Source: Flavobacterium sp. M31R6
GTDB lineage: Bacteria > Bacteroidota > Bacteroidia > Flavobacteriales > Flavobacteriaceae
Assembly (NCBI RefSeq): GCF_013284035.1
Contig: NZ_CP054141.1
Location: forward strand, 3,658,001 to 3,722,000
Reading direction: 5' to 3'
DNA: 64,000 nt
In this document: positions 1 through 9,077 of the stretch, one piece after another
Numbering within the stretch: the stretch's first letter is position 1
Layout: every line of letters starts with the position of its first letter
Notes under the pieces: generated by a model
What the model was told of the DNA's origin: nothing
Databases searched by the model: none
What the model saw: the letters and a program-made list of their open reading frames with translations, nothing else
Made by a program: the position numbers and the translations under genes

Positions 1-555
1 AGGTTTTTTTACAGAAAAATAATTAATAAAAGAACGAACACAATTTTCAACTCCAAAAAAGAATTATTTTATCCTGACTGGGTCACAGGAGCAGTAATTT
101 TTATAAGTAAGGATTGGTTTAAAAAAGTGAATGGTTGGAACGAAGATTATTGGCTCTACTTTGAAGATGTCGATATTTGCAGAAAAATAGCCCAGAAGAA
201 TGGTAAAATGGCAGTGACTAGAGACACGACTATTTTACATGAACACGGTGGTTCTTCAAGAAACGATTTTGAAACAGAACATATCAGCAAAACCGAAGTT
301 ATCATTTCAAAACATGTATACATAAACAATAATTTTAAGCCAATAACCAAGGCACTAGCACATGGTTTTTTGACACTCTTTATACTTTTAGAAAAAACCT
401 TCCTATCACTTTTAAGCTTATTTTTATTTTTTAATTTGAAATTAAAAACAAATAGATACATTCTCAAAAATCTTTGTTCTTATTATTTTTATGCGATAAA
501 AAAACAAACTTGGTTAAGTAAAAGATCTCCAAACTATCAAAAAGTAGACTTATGA
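1..555 (+). CDS. Glycosyltransferase family 2, C-terminal part (cut by window edge)
   Basis: The frame is open from base 1 without a stop, so this is the 3' part of a gene that starts to the left; the internal ATG at 127 is not the start. Visible motifs are DWVTGAVIFI, then GGxNExYWLYFEDVD-like residues (NGWNEDYWLYFEDVDIC), which is the acceptor/base region of GT2 rhamnosyltransferase-like enzymes, followed by HEHGGSS. The last ~60 residues are hydrophobic and basic and probably rest on the inner membrane. The enzyme would transfer a nucleotide-activated sugar to a lipid-linked glycan on the cytoplasmic side. The stop overlaps the next gene as ATGA, so the two are translationally coupled. The sugar donor and acceptor cannot be told from the sequence. 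Confidence 0.85.
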   Translation, partial: RFFYRKIINKRTNTIFNSKKELFYPDWVTGAVIFISKDWFKKVNGWNEDYWLYFEDVDICRKIAQKNGKMAVTRDTTILHEHGGSSRNDFETEHISKTEVIISKHVYINNNFKPITKALAHGFLTLFILLEKTFLSLLSLFLFFNLKLKTNRYILKNLCSYYFYAIKKQTWLSKRSPNYQKVDL

Positions 556-1343
556 CAAATAGCAATGCTAAAAAATTGTCTGTGTTAATTATAACTTTAA
601 ATGAAGAAGAACATTTAAAAGCTTTATTATCAGATTTAGATTTTGCAGATGAAATAATAATTGTCGATTCGTTTAGTACCGATGGAACAGAAATTGTTGC
701 AAAAACTTTTCCTAAAGTAACGTTTACACAAAATAAATTTGAAAATTTTTCCGCACAAAGAAATTTTGCAATCTCACAAGCCAAAAATGACTGGATTCTG
801 TTTCTTGATGCCGACGAGGTTTTAACGCCTGAATTAAAGCAGGAAATTATAGAAACACTACAAAACAACCAAACTTATGTAGCTTACTTTTTTGAAAGAA
901 TTTTTATGTTTGAGAATACTGTTTTAAAGTATAGTGGTAATCAAACGGACAAAATATTCCGCCTTTTCGATAAAAAATCAGCAAGATATGATGAAAAAAG
1001 ATTGGTTCACGAAAAACTAATCGTTGACGGTGAAATTGGTTTTTTAAAAAATAAACTAATTCACCATTCCTATTCAAGTTACCAGGACTACCAGGAAAAG
1101 ATTATTTTTTACGGAAAATTCAAAGCACAAGAAAAATTCATAAAAAAAGTAAAGCCAACATTATTACATCAATTTTTCCATCCCAGCTATAATTTTCTGT
1201 ACAACTATTTCATCAGATTAGGATTCCTTGATGGCAAAAAAGGGATAATCATTTGTTACCTAAACGCTTATTCCATAGTTATTCGATACAAAGAGTTAAA
1301 AAAACTATGGAAACAAAATCAGAATCTTACTTCCAAAACTTAA
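552..1343 (+). CDS. Glycosyltransferase family 2, WaaE/KdtX-like
   Basis: A 263-residue GT2 protein. It opens with SVLIITLNEEEHL and has the nucleotide-sugar motif ADEIIIVDSFSTDGT and the metal-binding FLDADEVL (a DxD-type motif near residue 90). The NEE...DSFSTDGT pattern is typical of the group that includes LPS-core WaaE/KdtX enzymes, which add a sugar to inner-core residues. A basic, aromatic C-terminus suggests membrane association. It overlaps the upstream GT2 by the ATGA arrangement and meets the LPS-kinase-like gene tail to tail with a 17-base overlap of coding ends. Its role in LPS core or O-antigen synthesis is inferred from family and context. Confidence 0.85.
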   Translation: MTNSNAKKLSVLIITLNEEEHLKALLSDLDFADEIIIVDSFSTDGTEIVAKTFPKVTFTQNKFENFSAQRNFAISQAKNDWILFLDADEVLTPELKQEIIETLQNNQTYVAYFFERIFMFENTVLKYSGNQTDKIFRLFDKKSARYDEKRLVHEKLIVDGEIGFLKNKLIHHSYSSYQDYQEKIIFYGKFKAQEKFIKKVKPTLLHQFFHPSYNFLYNYFIRLGFLDGKKGIIICYLNAYSIVIRYKELKKLWKQNQNLTSKT

Positions 1344-2088
1344 GTTTCTTCTTCAATCTTTTCTTCCTGTGAAATCTCTCTTGAAAATCAGCAGTATATC
1401 GCCAAAGAGTTTCAAATATCAAATCTTCAGGCTCACCTGATACTTTTGCATATTCATTGCTCATTACGGCTACCATTTCTTTTACCGGTGTTAATCGGCA
1501 AAGATTTTTCATTCGCAATTCAAACGACATTTTTTCATGAAAATTCATTCTATTCAAATCAACCAAAAAGAAATCATACTGTCCTTCAATACTCTTTTTA
1601 ATTAATGTATTCCCTGGAGAATGATCTTTAAACTCAATCCCCTTTTGATGCAAAGAATAAGAAAAGCGAGTAAACTGGCGTAGAATATTTTCATGGTCTG
1701 GATAAGTTGGGATTTCCACTAATTCTCTATAGGTCAAATCACATTGTAGATGCTCACTGGCATAATAACTGTCTTTCAATCCTATCCAATTATAATTCTC
1801 TAAATAAGCAATAGGTTGCGGCGTTCCAATTCCTTTTTCCAATAAAAGAGTTGCATATTCAAAAGAACGTCTTGCTTTAGACTTTCTAAAATACCTGTAA
1901 GCAATCTTGTTAATCAAATTTGGGATTTTGAAAGATTTGATATTAACAATTATATCTTCAAGTTCAAATAATTTAATGATATTTCTTTTTCCGTCACCAA
2001 AGATTTTTCCTGTAGTTTTGAAATCACGAATATAACTATCGATTTCAGTAGATTTTGAAGTAAATTTTGAATTTATAATATGAGACAT
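1327..2088 (-). CDS. Kdo/LPS kinase-like protein (InaA/WaaP-type fold)
   Basis: A 253-residue protein with a minimal protein-kinase fold: a candidate ATP-binding Lys near residue 51 (VNIKSF), the catalytic-loop pattern D155-x4-N160 (KDHSPGN) and a metal-binding DLN at 177-179 in place of DFG. This arrangement matches the lipopolysaccharide kinase families (KdkA, WaaP, InaA), which phosphorylate Kdo or heptose in lipid A-core on the cytoplasmic side. Flavobacteria carry a phosphorylated Kdo, so a Kdo kinase is the natural guess. It is transcribed against the glycosyltransferases but lies among them, which supports an LPS role. The C-terminus is strongly basic (RKKRLKKKLKFWK), suitable for membrane surface binding. 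The exact substrate is inferred. Confidence 0.75.
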   Translation of the reverse strand: MSHIINSKFTSKSTEIDSYIRDFKTTGKIFGDGKRNIIKLFELEDIIVNIKSFKIPNLINKIAYRYFRKSKARRSFEYATLLLEKGIGTPQPIAYLENYNWIGLKDSYYASEHLQCDLTYRELVEIPTYPDHENILRQFTRFSYSLHQKGIEFKDHSPGNTLIKKSIEGQYDFFLVDLNRMNFHEKMSFELRMKNLCRLTPVKEMVAVMSNEYAKVSGEPEDLIFETLWRYTADFQERFHRKKRLKKKLKFWK

Positions 2089-2645
2089 TAGCTTTATGGC
2101 ATTAAAATTTTGGTAAAAATACCAAATGATTTTTTTAGACCCCGAAAAAATTACGCTTTTTCTAATAAATTATGTACATATTGAGTCATAATTCAGTTCT
2201 TATTCAAAAAACTATTATTGTTATACTAATCTGATTAAGACCATGACAGATTATTTTATCTTTCTATATTAAATTCAATCTTTGAAAACTAAATAAAAAT
2301 TGTATTTACAACCACACAAAATTTTACATACAAAATCTTATTAAAAAGCACTCTTTCCTTATTATAACCCCCTCAAAAATTGTACGCTTTTCATGTTTTT
2401 TATTTGTTACTTTGCAAAAATGAAATTTTTAAAATCAATTACTAGGCATATCATACTGAGATTGACTTTTTAAGTATTTTGTATAAACTGATATGGTGTT
2501 TCCAAGACCCCGCTTTTACCTAATCAAAATGATTTATGTAAATGTTGGTTTTTCTAAAGAAATAAAACACAAATTGACATAAATTTAAAATCGAAAACTA
2601 AACGATTTAAAAGAAACTCAATTTAGAGATAAAGAATAATTTTTT
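2089..2645. other. Long intergenic/leader region before the polysaccharide operon
   Basis: This 557-base region separates the divergent LPS-kinase gene from the GT2 gene at 2646. It is very AT-rich. I see one possible promoter (2380-2414) followed directly by a 17-codon open frame starting at 2420 (MKFLKSITRHIILRLTF, stop at 2471-2473) and about 170 further untranslated bases. A second short frame of 29 codons begins at 2492. There is no clear terminator hairpin and no repeat of the families found elsewhere in the window. A long leader in front of a surface-polysaccharide operon could hold regulatory structure, but I cannot show one. Confidence 0.4.
2380..2414 (+). promoter_or_regulatory. Possible promoter (TTG - 24 - TTACTTTG)
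   Basis: A TTG at 2380-2382 and TTACTTTG at 2407-2414 resemble the Bacteroidota -33/-7 pair (TTG and TAnnTTTG) with one mismatch in the -7 box and a slightly long spacer. The expected start, about 5-7 bases after the box, coincides with the ATG of the small frame at 2420. Confidence 0.35.
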
Positions 2646-3587
2646 ATGACAACGCAAGAAAAACACGACGTAGCTGTAATCTTAATAAACTATAATTCAA
2701 GCGAACACAGTATTAATTGTATTCATTCGATACTTAAAAATACATCTGATAGGTTAAATTTTCAAATCATCATCACAGACAATGCCTCTGAAGAAAAAGA
2801 CTACTTAAATTTAAAGAAATTTTGCGATCAAGAAAACAACCCTAACATAAAATTATATCGCAGTAATATTAACACTGGTTTTGGAGGAGGAAATATGCAC
2901 GGTGTACAATTTGCGAATGCTAATTATTTAGCCTTTTTAAACAACGACACATTGTTGCTGAATGATTGTCTTTCCATATTAAAAAAATTCTTGGAAGAAA
3001 ACAAGAACACTGGTATAGTTGGAGGCCAAGCCTATAAAGAAGACGGAACATTTATGCTTTGTTCAGATCATTTTGCATCCCCTTATACTGAGATTTTTGG
3101 AAAAAAGATACTAGAAAAATTAAATCCTAAAAAATATCCTAAAAGCAAGAGACTTTACGACAATCCTACACGAGTAAACTATATAACAGGAAGTTTTATG
3201 TTTATGAGAACTGAGGACTTCAATGAAATTGGAGGATTTGATACAAATATCTTTTTATATCATGAAGAATCTGATTTATGTAAAAGATTACTCAATATAT
3301 CCAAATTGGCCTATTTAATACCTGATGCAAAATTTATTCATTTACATGGTGTTAGCACCACACAATCTATTGCTATCAAGAAAGAGTTAAAAATATCTCT
3401 ATTATATGTAATTCAAAAACATTACGGTTTTTGGGCACATAAAATAGTTTTGGTTTTTCTTACCATTAAATATTTTTTTAGTGGCATAATAAAATCTAAA
3501 AACAGAGCTCTTTTCATGTTAGTTTTAAATGGAGCCCCTTTGACTAAATCTTTAAAACAAATTCAAAAAATCAAACAAGTTAATTAA
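2646..3587 (+). CDS. Glycosyltransferase family 2, rhamnosyltransferase-like (WbbL type)
   Basis: A 313-residue GT2 enzyme. Motifs in order: VAVILINYNSS at the N-terminus, TDNAS, GFGGGNMHG (typical of WbbL-type rhamnosyltransferases, usually GFxxGxN), LNNDT as the DxD equivalent near residue 100, and GGFDTNIFLYHEESDLC as the acceptor/base segment. The C-terminal 60 residues hold one hydrophobic stretch ending in a basic tail. It is the first gene of the plus-strand group 2646-8426 and follows a long leader. The sugar transferred is not determined; rhamnose or another deoxysugar onto O-antigen or capsule repeat is the family-based guess. Confidence 0.85.
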   Translation: MTTQEKHDVAVILINYNSSEHSINCIHSILKNTSDRLNFQIIITDNASEEKDYLNLKKFCDQENNPNIKLYRSNINTGFGGGNMHGVQFANANYLAFLNNDTLLLNDCLSILKKFLEENKNTGIVGGQAYKEDGTFMLCSDHFASPYTEIFGKKILEKLNPKKYPKSKRLYDNPTRVNYITGSFMFMRTEDFNEIGGFDTNIFLYHEESDLCKRLLNISKLAYLIPDAKFIHLHGVSTTQSIAIKKELKISLLYVIQKHYGFWAHKIVLVFLTIKYFFSGIIKSKNRALFMLVLNGAPLTKSLKQIQKIKQVN

Positions 3588-3669
3588 TATAATTAAATTG
3601 ATATGATTTCAATTGGCTACAATTAGATGACTTGTATAAATTGGATAGATAAAAAACAACCGGTTACAA

Positions 3670-4614
3670 ATGAAAATAACAGTTATAAGCTATGATAATT
3701 GGGGGCTAAATAGCCATCTAATAAATGCCTTAATACAGAAAGGCCATACTGTGCACCATATTAATTTTTTTGACTTTAAATATAAATATCCCAACATTCA
3801 ATCTAAGATTTACAATTTTATTTTAAAAACTGTATCCAATAAAAATATTAAAAACATTTATTATGGTGATGAAATACTCAAAAAGCTAAAAGAAAATAAC
3901 GAAGTCCAAGATTTAATTTTGACCATAAAAGGAGATTTCATTGGTCCTAAAGCTATTTTTGAATTTAAGAAGTATACCAAAAAATCGATTGCTTTTTTTA
4001 ATGATAGTATTACTAGGTGTCCAAAAATTAAACACGTTATCCCTAATTTTGATGAAGTTTATTCTTTTGAAAAAGACGACTGCGAAAAACACAGTCTAAA
4101 GTTTCTTACCAATTGGATCTATCCTATTCCAAATAGTGGCACAAGGAATAAAGAGTATCAAGTTTTTAACATCAGTTCGAAAGATAAGCGTTTTTCATTA
4201 ATAGTAAAAATAGCCTCAATTTTAAAAGAAAAAAAGATCAATTATAAAATAATTATTTTTGACAAAAAGAATAAAAGTCATAACTCTAGCGTTGAATACA
4301 TATCAAAACAAATTCAATTGTCTGAAGTCAATGATTATTTACATAATACTCAAGTTTTACTAGATATCAATCGAGTCGGACAAAAAGGGCTCACTTTTAG
4401 GGTTTTTGAAAGTCTTGGACTAGAAAAAAAACTAATCACAACAAATGCTGACATTAAAAATTATGATTTCTACAACCCTAATAACATATTGATTATAGAC
4501 GAGAAAAAACCTAACATTCCTTTAGATTTTTTCAGTAATAAATACCAAAAAATTCCGAAGGACCTATTCGAAAAATACAGCATAGAGGAATGGATTAATC
4601 AGATCACTAATTAA
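3670..4614 (+). CDS. Glycosyltransferase family 1 / CgeB-like protein
   Basis: A 314-residue protein beginning MKITVISYDNWGLNSHLINALIQKGH, a Rossmann-like start with the N-terminal helix of GT-B enzymes. The C-terminal half contains a degenerate donor-binding region with VLLDINRVGQKGLTFRVFESL, similar to the GLT.R.FE motif in CgeB/spore-maturation-like glycosyltransferases. No standard GT4 E-x7-E is obvious. It sits 82 bases after a GT2 gene and 9 bases before another, so it almost certainly belongs to the same glycan operon. Exact linkage and donor are unknown; the assignment rests on fold-level resemblance and context. Confidence 0.65.
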   Translation: MKITVISYDNWGLNSHLINALIQKGHTVHHINFFDFKYKYPNIQSKIYNFILKTVSNKNIKNIYYGDEILKKLKENNEVQDLILTIKGDFIGPKAIFEFKKYTKKSIAFFNDSITRCPKIKHVIPNFDEVYSFEKDDCEKHSLKFLTNWIYPIPNSGTRNKEYQVFNISSKDKRFSLIVKIASILKEKKINYKIIIFDKKNKSHNSSVEYISKQIQLSEVNDYLHNTQVLLDINRVGQKGLTFRVFESLGLEKKLITTNADIKNYDFYNPNNILIIDEKKPNIPLDFFSNKYQKIPKDLFEKYSIEEWINQITN

Positions 4615-4623
4615 AAAAATAAA

Positions 4624-5577
4624 ATGAAATTATCTGTTGCAATGTGCACATACAATGGGGATAAATTTATTGCAAGTCAACTTAGTAGTATATTAGAACA
4701 AACCATTCCTGTGGATGAAATTGTTATTTGTGACGATGGATCAAATGATAAAACTTTAGAAATCATATCCCGAATACAACAAGAAAATCCAAATAAAATT
4801 AATTTATTTAGAAATCCTGTCAATTTGGGCAGCACAAAAAATTTTGAAAAAGCTATAGATCTCTGCTCTGGAGATTATATATTTTTGGCAGACCAAGATG
4901 ATATTTGGAAAAAAGATAAAGTGCAAAAAATTTTAGATGTTTTTGATCAAAATCCAAATGCAGAAGGCGTTTTCTCAAATGCAGACTTAATTGATGAAAA
5001 TAGCAATCTAATCTCTTCAATGACCATTTGGGATACTGTCTTTTTTTTGGAAAAAGAATTACCTAAACCTATTGATTTTTTTAATGTAGTTTCGAAAAAT
5101 GGAAATATTGTAACTGGAGCTACATTATGTATTCGAAAACATGTAAAAGATTTCATTACCAATTTCAAAGACGATGTTTTACATGATGAAAAAATAGCTA
5201 CCCTTTTAATCTTAAGAAAATCCCTTTATTATTCATCTGAAAATTTAATCTCCTATAGAATTCATAATAAACAACAAGTAGGTATGAAAAACATGTACAA
5301 ACTTGTTCACAAAAACAGAATGAAAAGAATCATTCTTGATTTAGAAAAACCGTCAAGTTTTTTAGAATATAGACATTTGTCAAAAAAAAAATATTTGAAA
5401 TTTCATAAATCAAAAAAGTATCAAAAATTCAATTCAATAAAAATTGATATTCAAGATTTAATAACAAAAAGCCATACTGAATTTCATGATTTAAACATAA
5501 AGATGAAGTTAAAATTTCCTATTCGATACCGATTTGTAATGATTAGTGACCGATTGTTAGGTAAACGAAAAAAATAA
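4624..5577 (+). CDS. Glycosyltransferase family 2 (paralog A)
   Basis: A 317-residue GT2 protein with MKLSVAMCTYNGDKFI at the N-terminus, VDEIVICDDGSNDKT as nucleotide-binding motif, NLGSTKNFEKAI, and LADQDDIW as the extended DxD (near residue 85). GATLCIRK and a downstream HDE.IA segment are as in rhamnosyl/fucosyl-transferases of O-antigen clusters. It is clearly paralogous to the gene at 7449: the first ~200 residues match closely, while the C-terminal tails diverge, though both carry KSKKYQ. The Wzi gene lies between them. It starts 9 bases after the preceding gene, in the same operon. Substrate not determined. Confidence 0.85.
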   Translation: MKLSVAMCTYNGDKFIASQLSSILEQTIPVDEIVICDDGSNDKTLEIISRIQQENPNKINLFRNPVNLGSTKNFEKAIDLCSGDYIFLADQDDIWKKDKVQKILDVFDQNPNAEGVFSNADLIDENSNLISSMTIWDTVFFLEKELPKPIDFFNVVSKNGNIVTGATLCIRKHVKDFITNFKDDVLHDEKIATLLILRKSLYYSSENLISYRIHNKQQVGMKNMYKLVHKNRMKRIILDLEKPSSFLEYRHLSKKKYLKFHKSKKYQKFNSIKIDIQDLITKSHTEFHDLNIKMKLKFPIRYRFVMISDRLLGKRKK

Positions 5578-5740
5578 TCTTTTTTTTCTCATTAGATATC
5601 ATAAATTTAATTCCGATATCATTTAATTAATAATAAGCATTGGGTTGTACTTCGATTATTTTTTTTCCGATTTCCTCTAAAAAACACATTCTTTTTTACT
5701 TTTCATTAAGCTATAAAAGTATCATTTAAAAATATAAGTC

Positions 5741-5748
5741 TAACTTTG
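5741..5748 (+). promoter_or_regulatory. -7 promoter box TAACTTTG for wzi-like gene
   Basis: TAACTTTG is an exact match to the TAnnTTTG box, placed 49 bases before the ATG at 5798. No clear TTG is present at the -33 position. It suggests that the Wzi-like gene can be transcribed separately from the upstream transferases. Confidence 0.5.
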
Positions 5749-5797
5749 CCATTTTTAAAACTGGGTATCGTAAAAACCTTGCAAAAGCCTTCAAACT

Positions 5798-7390
5798 ATG
5801 AATATAAAATTTAGAATTATTATTTTTTTCCTACTAAGTAATTCCTTATTAGCTCAAAACATCCCCGTAGGTTCTATTGATATGATAGAACAAAGAAGTA
5901 GAAATGAACAATTATTAGGCAATGGAAATCCGCTCATCTCCTATACTTTAAGACCATTAGCATTAGAACTAGTAGACTCCTCACAAACAAATGATATTCA
6001 TCCCAAAAAAATAACGATAAAGGCACTTCCAATAACCTTAACCCAACAATACAATACATTTACACCTTATGGTTGGAATGATGGTTCAATGATACCTGCA
6101 AAAGGTTATCAAACACAACTAACTGCAGGTTTATATGCTCAATATGGAATTTTGAGTGCTCAATTAAAACCTGAATATGTATTTGCTGCTAATCCAAGTT
6201 TTGATATTTTTCCATTAACAGAGACAAGTTTCGCTAGATTAGCGAACGTTTCTTATTTAAACACGACAGATTTACCAACACCTTATGGAGATAAATCCTA
6301 TAGTAAATTGCACTGGGGACAGAGTAATATCAAACTTAATATCAACAAATTTTCTATTGGTGTTTCAACCGAAAACTTATGGTGGGGACCCGGATCCAGA
6401 AATTCATTGATTATGAGCAATAACGCACCTGGTTTTTTACATTTTACCTTGAATACTAGACAACCTATAGAAACTTTTATAGGAAGCTTTGAGGGACAAA
6501 TCATTTGTGGTAAACTCGAAGGCTCCGGTTTAACTAGCCCAAAATCACAATTTATAATTGATGGCGTGGATTACGAGGTTCCTAAAAAAAATGATTGGCG
6601 CTATATCAACGGCCTTTCCATAAACTACCACCCAAAATGGGTTCCTGGATTATTTGTAGGAATGAACCGTACCATACAGGTTTATCGTGATGACATGGGT
6701 AGTGGTTTTTCAGATTATATGCCAATATTCTCACCTTTCCAGAAAAAAAATCTAAGTAACGAAGATGCTAAAAATAGAGATCAATTGGCATCACTTTTCC
6801 TTAGATGGGTCATGAAAGAATCTAAATTTGAATTTTATGCGGAAAGTGGCTGGAATGACCATTCGTCAACTATTTGGGACTTATTTGATTCACCAGAACA
6901 TTCCAGGGCATATCTAGCTGGATTCAGTAAAATATTTATGCTAAATAAGGATAAAAATAAATATTTAAAATTTAATTTTGAAAGTACTCATTTGGAACAA
7001 AGTGCCGATCGCATAGTCAGACCAGCGGGGGCTTGGTACCAGCATGGTATTATTTTACATGGTTACACCAACAAAGGACAAGTTCTTGGAGCAGGAATAG
7101 GCCCGGGAAGTAATTTACAGACTTTAGATTTCAGTGTATGGGAAAAAGATCAAGTCTGGGGAATACAAGCAGAACGCTATGCCCACAACATGGATTTTTA
7201 TTACGATGCTTATACAGACTTTAATCATAAATGGGTTGATTTAGCAATAAACACTTATGCATATAAAAAATTTGGAGATCTGGGTATTCAGGCTAAACTA
7301 AACTTCGCCCAAATGAGGAACTTTCAATATCAATTTGAAGACAATAAAATCAATATGCAATTTCAATTATCATTACAATATCAGTTATAA
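5798..7390 (+). CDS. Capsule assembly Wzi family outer-membrane protein
   Basis: A 530-residue protein with an N-terminal signal peptide (hydrophobic residues 4-17, ending LLAQ) and a body rich in aromatic/glycine beta-strand segments. Features typical of the Wzi family are visible: VGSIDMIEQRSRNEQ near the start, an FSIGVSTENLWWGPGSRNSLIMSNNAPGF-like region (the WWGPG...N.APGF signature near residues 195-215), and repeated amphipathic strands to a C-terminal aromatic end (LSLQYQL), as in a beta-barrel. Wzi-type proteins bind capsule or exopolysaccharide at the outer membrane and help attach or assemble it. The location between two GT2 paralogs supports a role in the same glycan. Assignment is by motif recognition and not by search. 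Confidence 0.85.
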   Translation: MNIKFRIIIFFLLSNSLLAQNIPVGSIDMIEQRSRNEQLLGNGNPLISYTLRPLALELVDSSQTNDIHPKKITIKALPITLTQQYNTFTPYGWNDGSMIPAKGYQTQLTAGLYAQYGILSAQLKPEYVFAANPSFDIFPLTETSFARLANVSYLNTTDLPTPYGDKSYSKLHWGQSNIKLNINKFSIGVSTENLWWGPGSRNSLIMSNNAPGFLHFTLNTRQPIETFIGSFEGQIICGKLEGSGLTSPKSQFIIDGVDYEVPKKNDWRYINGLSINYHPKWVPGLFVGMNRTIQVYRDDMGSGFSDYMPIFSPFQKKNLSNEDAKNRDQLASLFLRWVMKESKFEFYAESGWNDHSSTIWDLFDSPEHSRAYLAGFSKIFMLNKDKNKYLKFNFESTHLEQSADRIVRPAGAWYQHGIILHGYTNKGQVLGAGIGPGSNLQTLDFSVWEKDQVWGIQAERYAHNMDFYYDAYTDFNHKWVDLAINTYAYKKFGDLGIQAKLNFAQMRNFQYQFEDNKINMQFQLSLQYQL

Positions 7391-7448
7391 AAATAAGAAT
7401 TATTGTATCCAAAATGTAGTTTTCATTTCATAACAAATAAAACATACT

Positions 7449-8426
7449 ATGAAACTATCTGTTGCTATGTGTACTTACAATGGAGAAAAATATATTAAAG
7501 AACAGCTCAAAAGTATTTTAAACCAAACTGTAGCTATTGATGAAATAATCATTTGTGATGATGGATCCAATGATAAAACTATTGCAATTATTGAGCTAAT
7601 TCAAATAGAAAATCCCAATAAAATATCTTTATATAAGAACCACGTTAATTTAGGAAGTACAAAAAATTTTGAAAAAGCAATTGGAATTTGTTCTGGCGAG
7701 TACATCTTTTTAAGTGACCAGGATGATATTTGGAAAGAAAATAAAGTCGAGAAAGTCGTTCAATATTTTTTAAAGAATCCATCAACTGAAGCCGTTTTTA
7801 CTGACGGTGATTTAGTTGATGAGAAAAATAAAGAAATCAACACAAGCTCTCTTTGGGATTCTGTTTTTTTTATGGAAAATCAATTATCGAAACCAATTGA
7901 TTTATATCAGCATATTTTATTTAAAGCAAATATGGTAACTGGTGCCACGCTTTGTATTAAAAAAGAAATAAAAAATTTAATTTTGCCCATTCCTAATATC
8001 AAAAAATTCTATCATGATGAATGGATTGCAATAATTATAGCCTCCCGAAACAATTTAAAATACCTAACCGATAAATTAATCTCATACAGAATTCATTCAA
8101 GCCAACAAAGTGGTATTAGTAGTAATCTTAAAATAAATAAATCAAAGAAATATCAACTAAAGAGTAATCATATTTTGGGTCATGATGCTCCCAAATCATT
8201 TCAGGAATATAATCAACTAGCTAAAGTCTATTATCGCAATTATTTAAAATTCAAAACTGCTTCTAAAGAAGTTAAGGACGACTTCCCGGTAAATTTTAAT
8301 GAAATAGCCGAAATCTACTTAGACTTATTCAAAAAATGCAACGAATCGCTAAAAAAAGCCAATCCGATTTTTTATTTTTTGAGAAATTTAATCGACAGGA
8401 TAAGAGGAAAAAGACAATTAAATTAA
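7449..8426 (+). CDS. Glycosyltransferase family 2 (paralog B)
   Basis: A 325-residue GT2 protein whose N-terminal two thirds repeat the gene at 4624: MKLSVAMCTYNGEKYI, IDEIIICDDGSNDKT, NLGSTKNFEKAIG, LSDQDDIWKENKVEKV, GATLCIKKEI, FYHDEWIA. The C-terminal ~90 residues are less alike. The pair looks like a duplication in which each copy may have taken a different acceptor. The gene ends 7 bases before the tsaC-like gene, so some read-through into housekeeping genes is likely. Sugar specificity unknown. Confidence 0.85.
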   Translation: MKLSVAMCTYNGEKYIKEQLKSILNQTVAIDEIIICDDGSNDKTIAIIELIQIENPNKISLYKNHVNLGSTKNFEKAIGICSGEYIFLSDQDDIWKENKVEKVVQYFLKNPSTEAVFTDGDLVDEKNKEINTSSLWDSVFFMENQLSKPIDLYQHILFKANMVTGATLCIKKEIKNLILPIPNIKKFYHDEWIAIIIASRNNLKYLTDKLISYRIHSSQQSGISSNLKINKSKKYQLKSNHILGHDAPKSFQEYNQLAKVYYRNYLKFKTASKEVKDDFPVNFNEIAEIYLDLFKKCNESLKKANPIFYFLRNLIDRIRGKRQLN

Positions 8427-8433
8427 AACAAAA

Positions 8434-9000
8434 ATGGACATCAATCAAGAAATACACAACGCATTCGAAGTCATAAAAGAAGGTGGAATCATCCTCTACC
8501 CTACCGATACCGTTTGGGGAATTGGATGTGATGCAACCAATCCAGAAGCTGTCGCTAAAATATATAAACTCAAGCAAAGGGCAGAAACTCAAAGCATGAT
8601 TTGCCTGATGAATGGCGAAAAAATGATCTACAATGTTTTCAAAGAAATTCCAGAAGTAGCTTGGCAAATTATGGATTTTTCCGAAAACCCGACAACATTA
8701 GTTCTAGACGAACCCCGAAATGTTGCCCCAAACATTATTGCGCCCGATAATACATTGGGCATTCGCCTCGTCAAAGAGCCATTTTGTTTCAAACTGATGG
8801 AGCGCATGAAAAAACCATTAGTATCTACTTCGGCTAATATTTCTGGTCAGCCAACTCCAAAAAGTTTCAAAGAAATTAGTCCTGAAATTATAAAAGGAGT
8901 TGACTATGTTGTAAATTTGCACCACGATAAAATTGCTGGAAAACCGTCAACAATCATTAAATTAACTAATGATTCGCAGGTAAAAGTGATTCGTAAATAA
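8434..9000 (+). CDS. tsaC: L-threonylcarbamoyladenylate synthase (TsaC/Sua5/YrdC family)
   Basis: A 188-residue YrdC-fold protein that makes threonylcarbamoyl-AMP from threonine, bicarbonate and ATP for the t6A37 modification of ANN-decoding tRNAs in the cytoplasm. Visible motifs: GGIILYPTDTVWGIGCDA near residues 15-35, the basic KLKQR substrate-binding segment, and the STSANISGQ segment (residues ~132-140). The length fits the short TsaC type, without the C-terminal Sua5 domain. It lies 7 bases after a glycosyltransferase and just before the CCA-adding enzyme, so two tRNA-maturation genes are neighbours. A hairpin-forming repeat separates it from the next gene. Confidence 0.92.
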   Translation: MDINQEIHNAFEVIKEGGIILYPTDTVWGIGCDATNPEAVAKIYKLKQRAETQSMICLMNGEKMIYNVFKEIPEVAWQIMDFSENPTTLVLDEPRNVAPNIIAPDNTLGIRLVKEPFCFKLMERMKKPLVSTSANISGQPTPKSFKEISPEIIKGVDYVVNLHHDKIAGKPSTIIKLTNDSQVKVIRK

Positions 9001-9010
9001 TTTTTTGTTC

Positions 9011-9059
9011 CAAGTTTCAGGTTTCAAGTTTTAGAAGCACTCTTAAAACCTGAAACTTG
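9011..9059. repeat. Intergenic inverted repeat (14-bp perfect arms)
   Basis: CAAGTTTCAGGTTT at 9011-9024 is perfectly repeated in inverse orientation as AAACCTGAAACTTG at 9046-9059, with a 21-base loop. Further AAACTT/AAGTTT words continue to 9075. It fills almost the whole gap between the TsaC and CCA-enzyme genes. There is no T-tract on the correct side, so it is more likely an intergenic palindromic repeat than a classical terminator. Confidence 0.7.
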
Positions 9060-9077
9060 AAACTTTAAACTTTTAGA

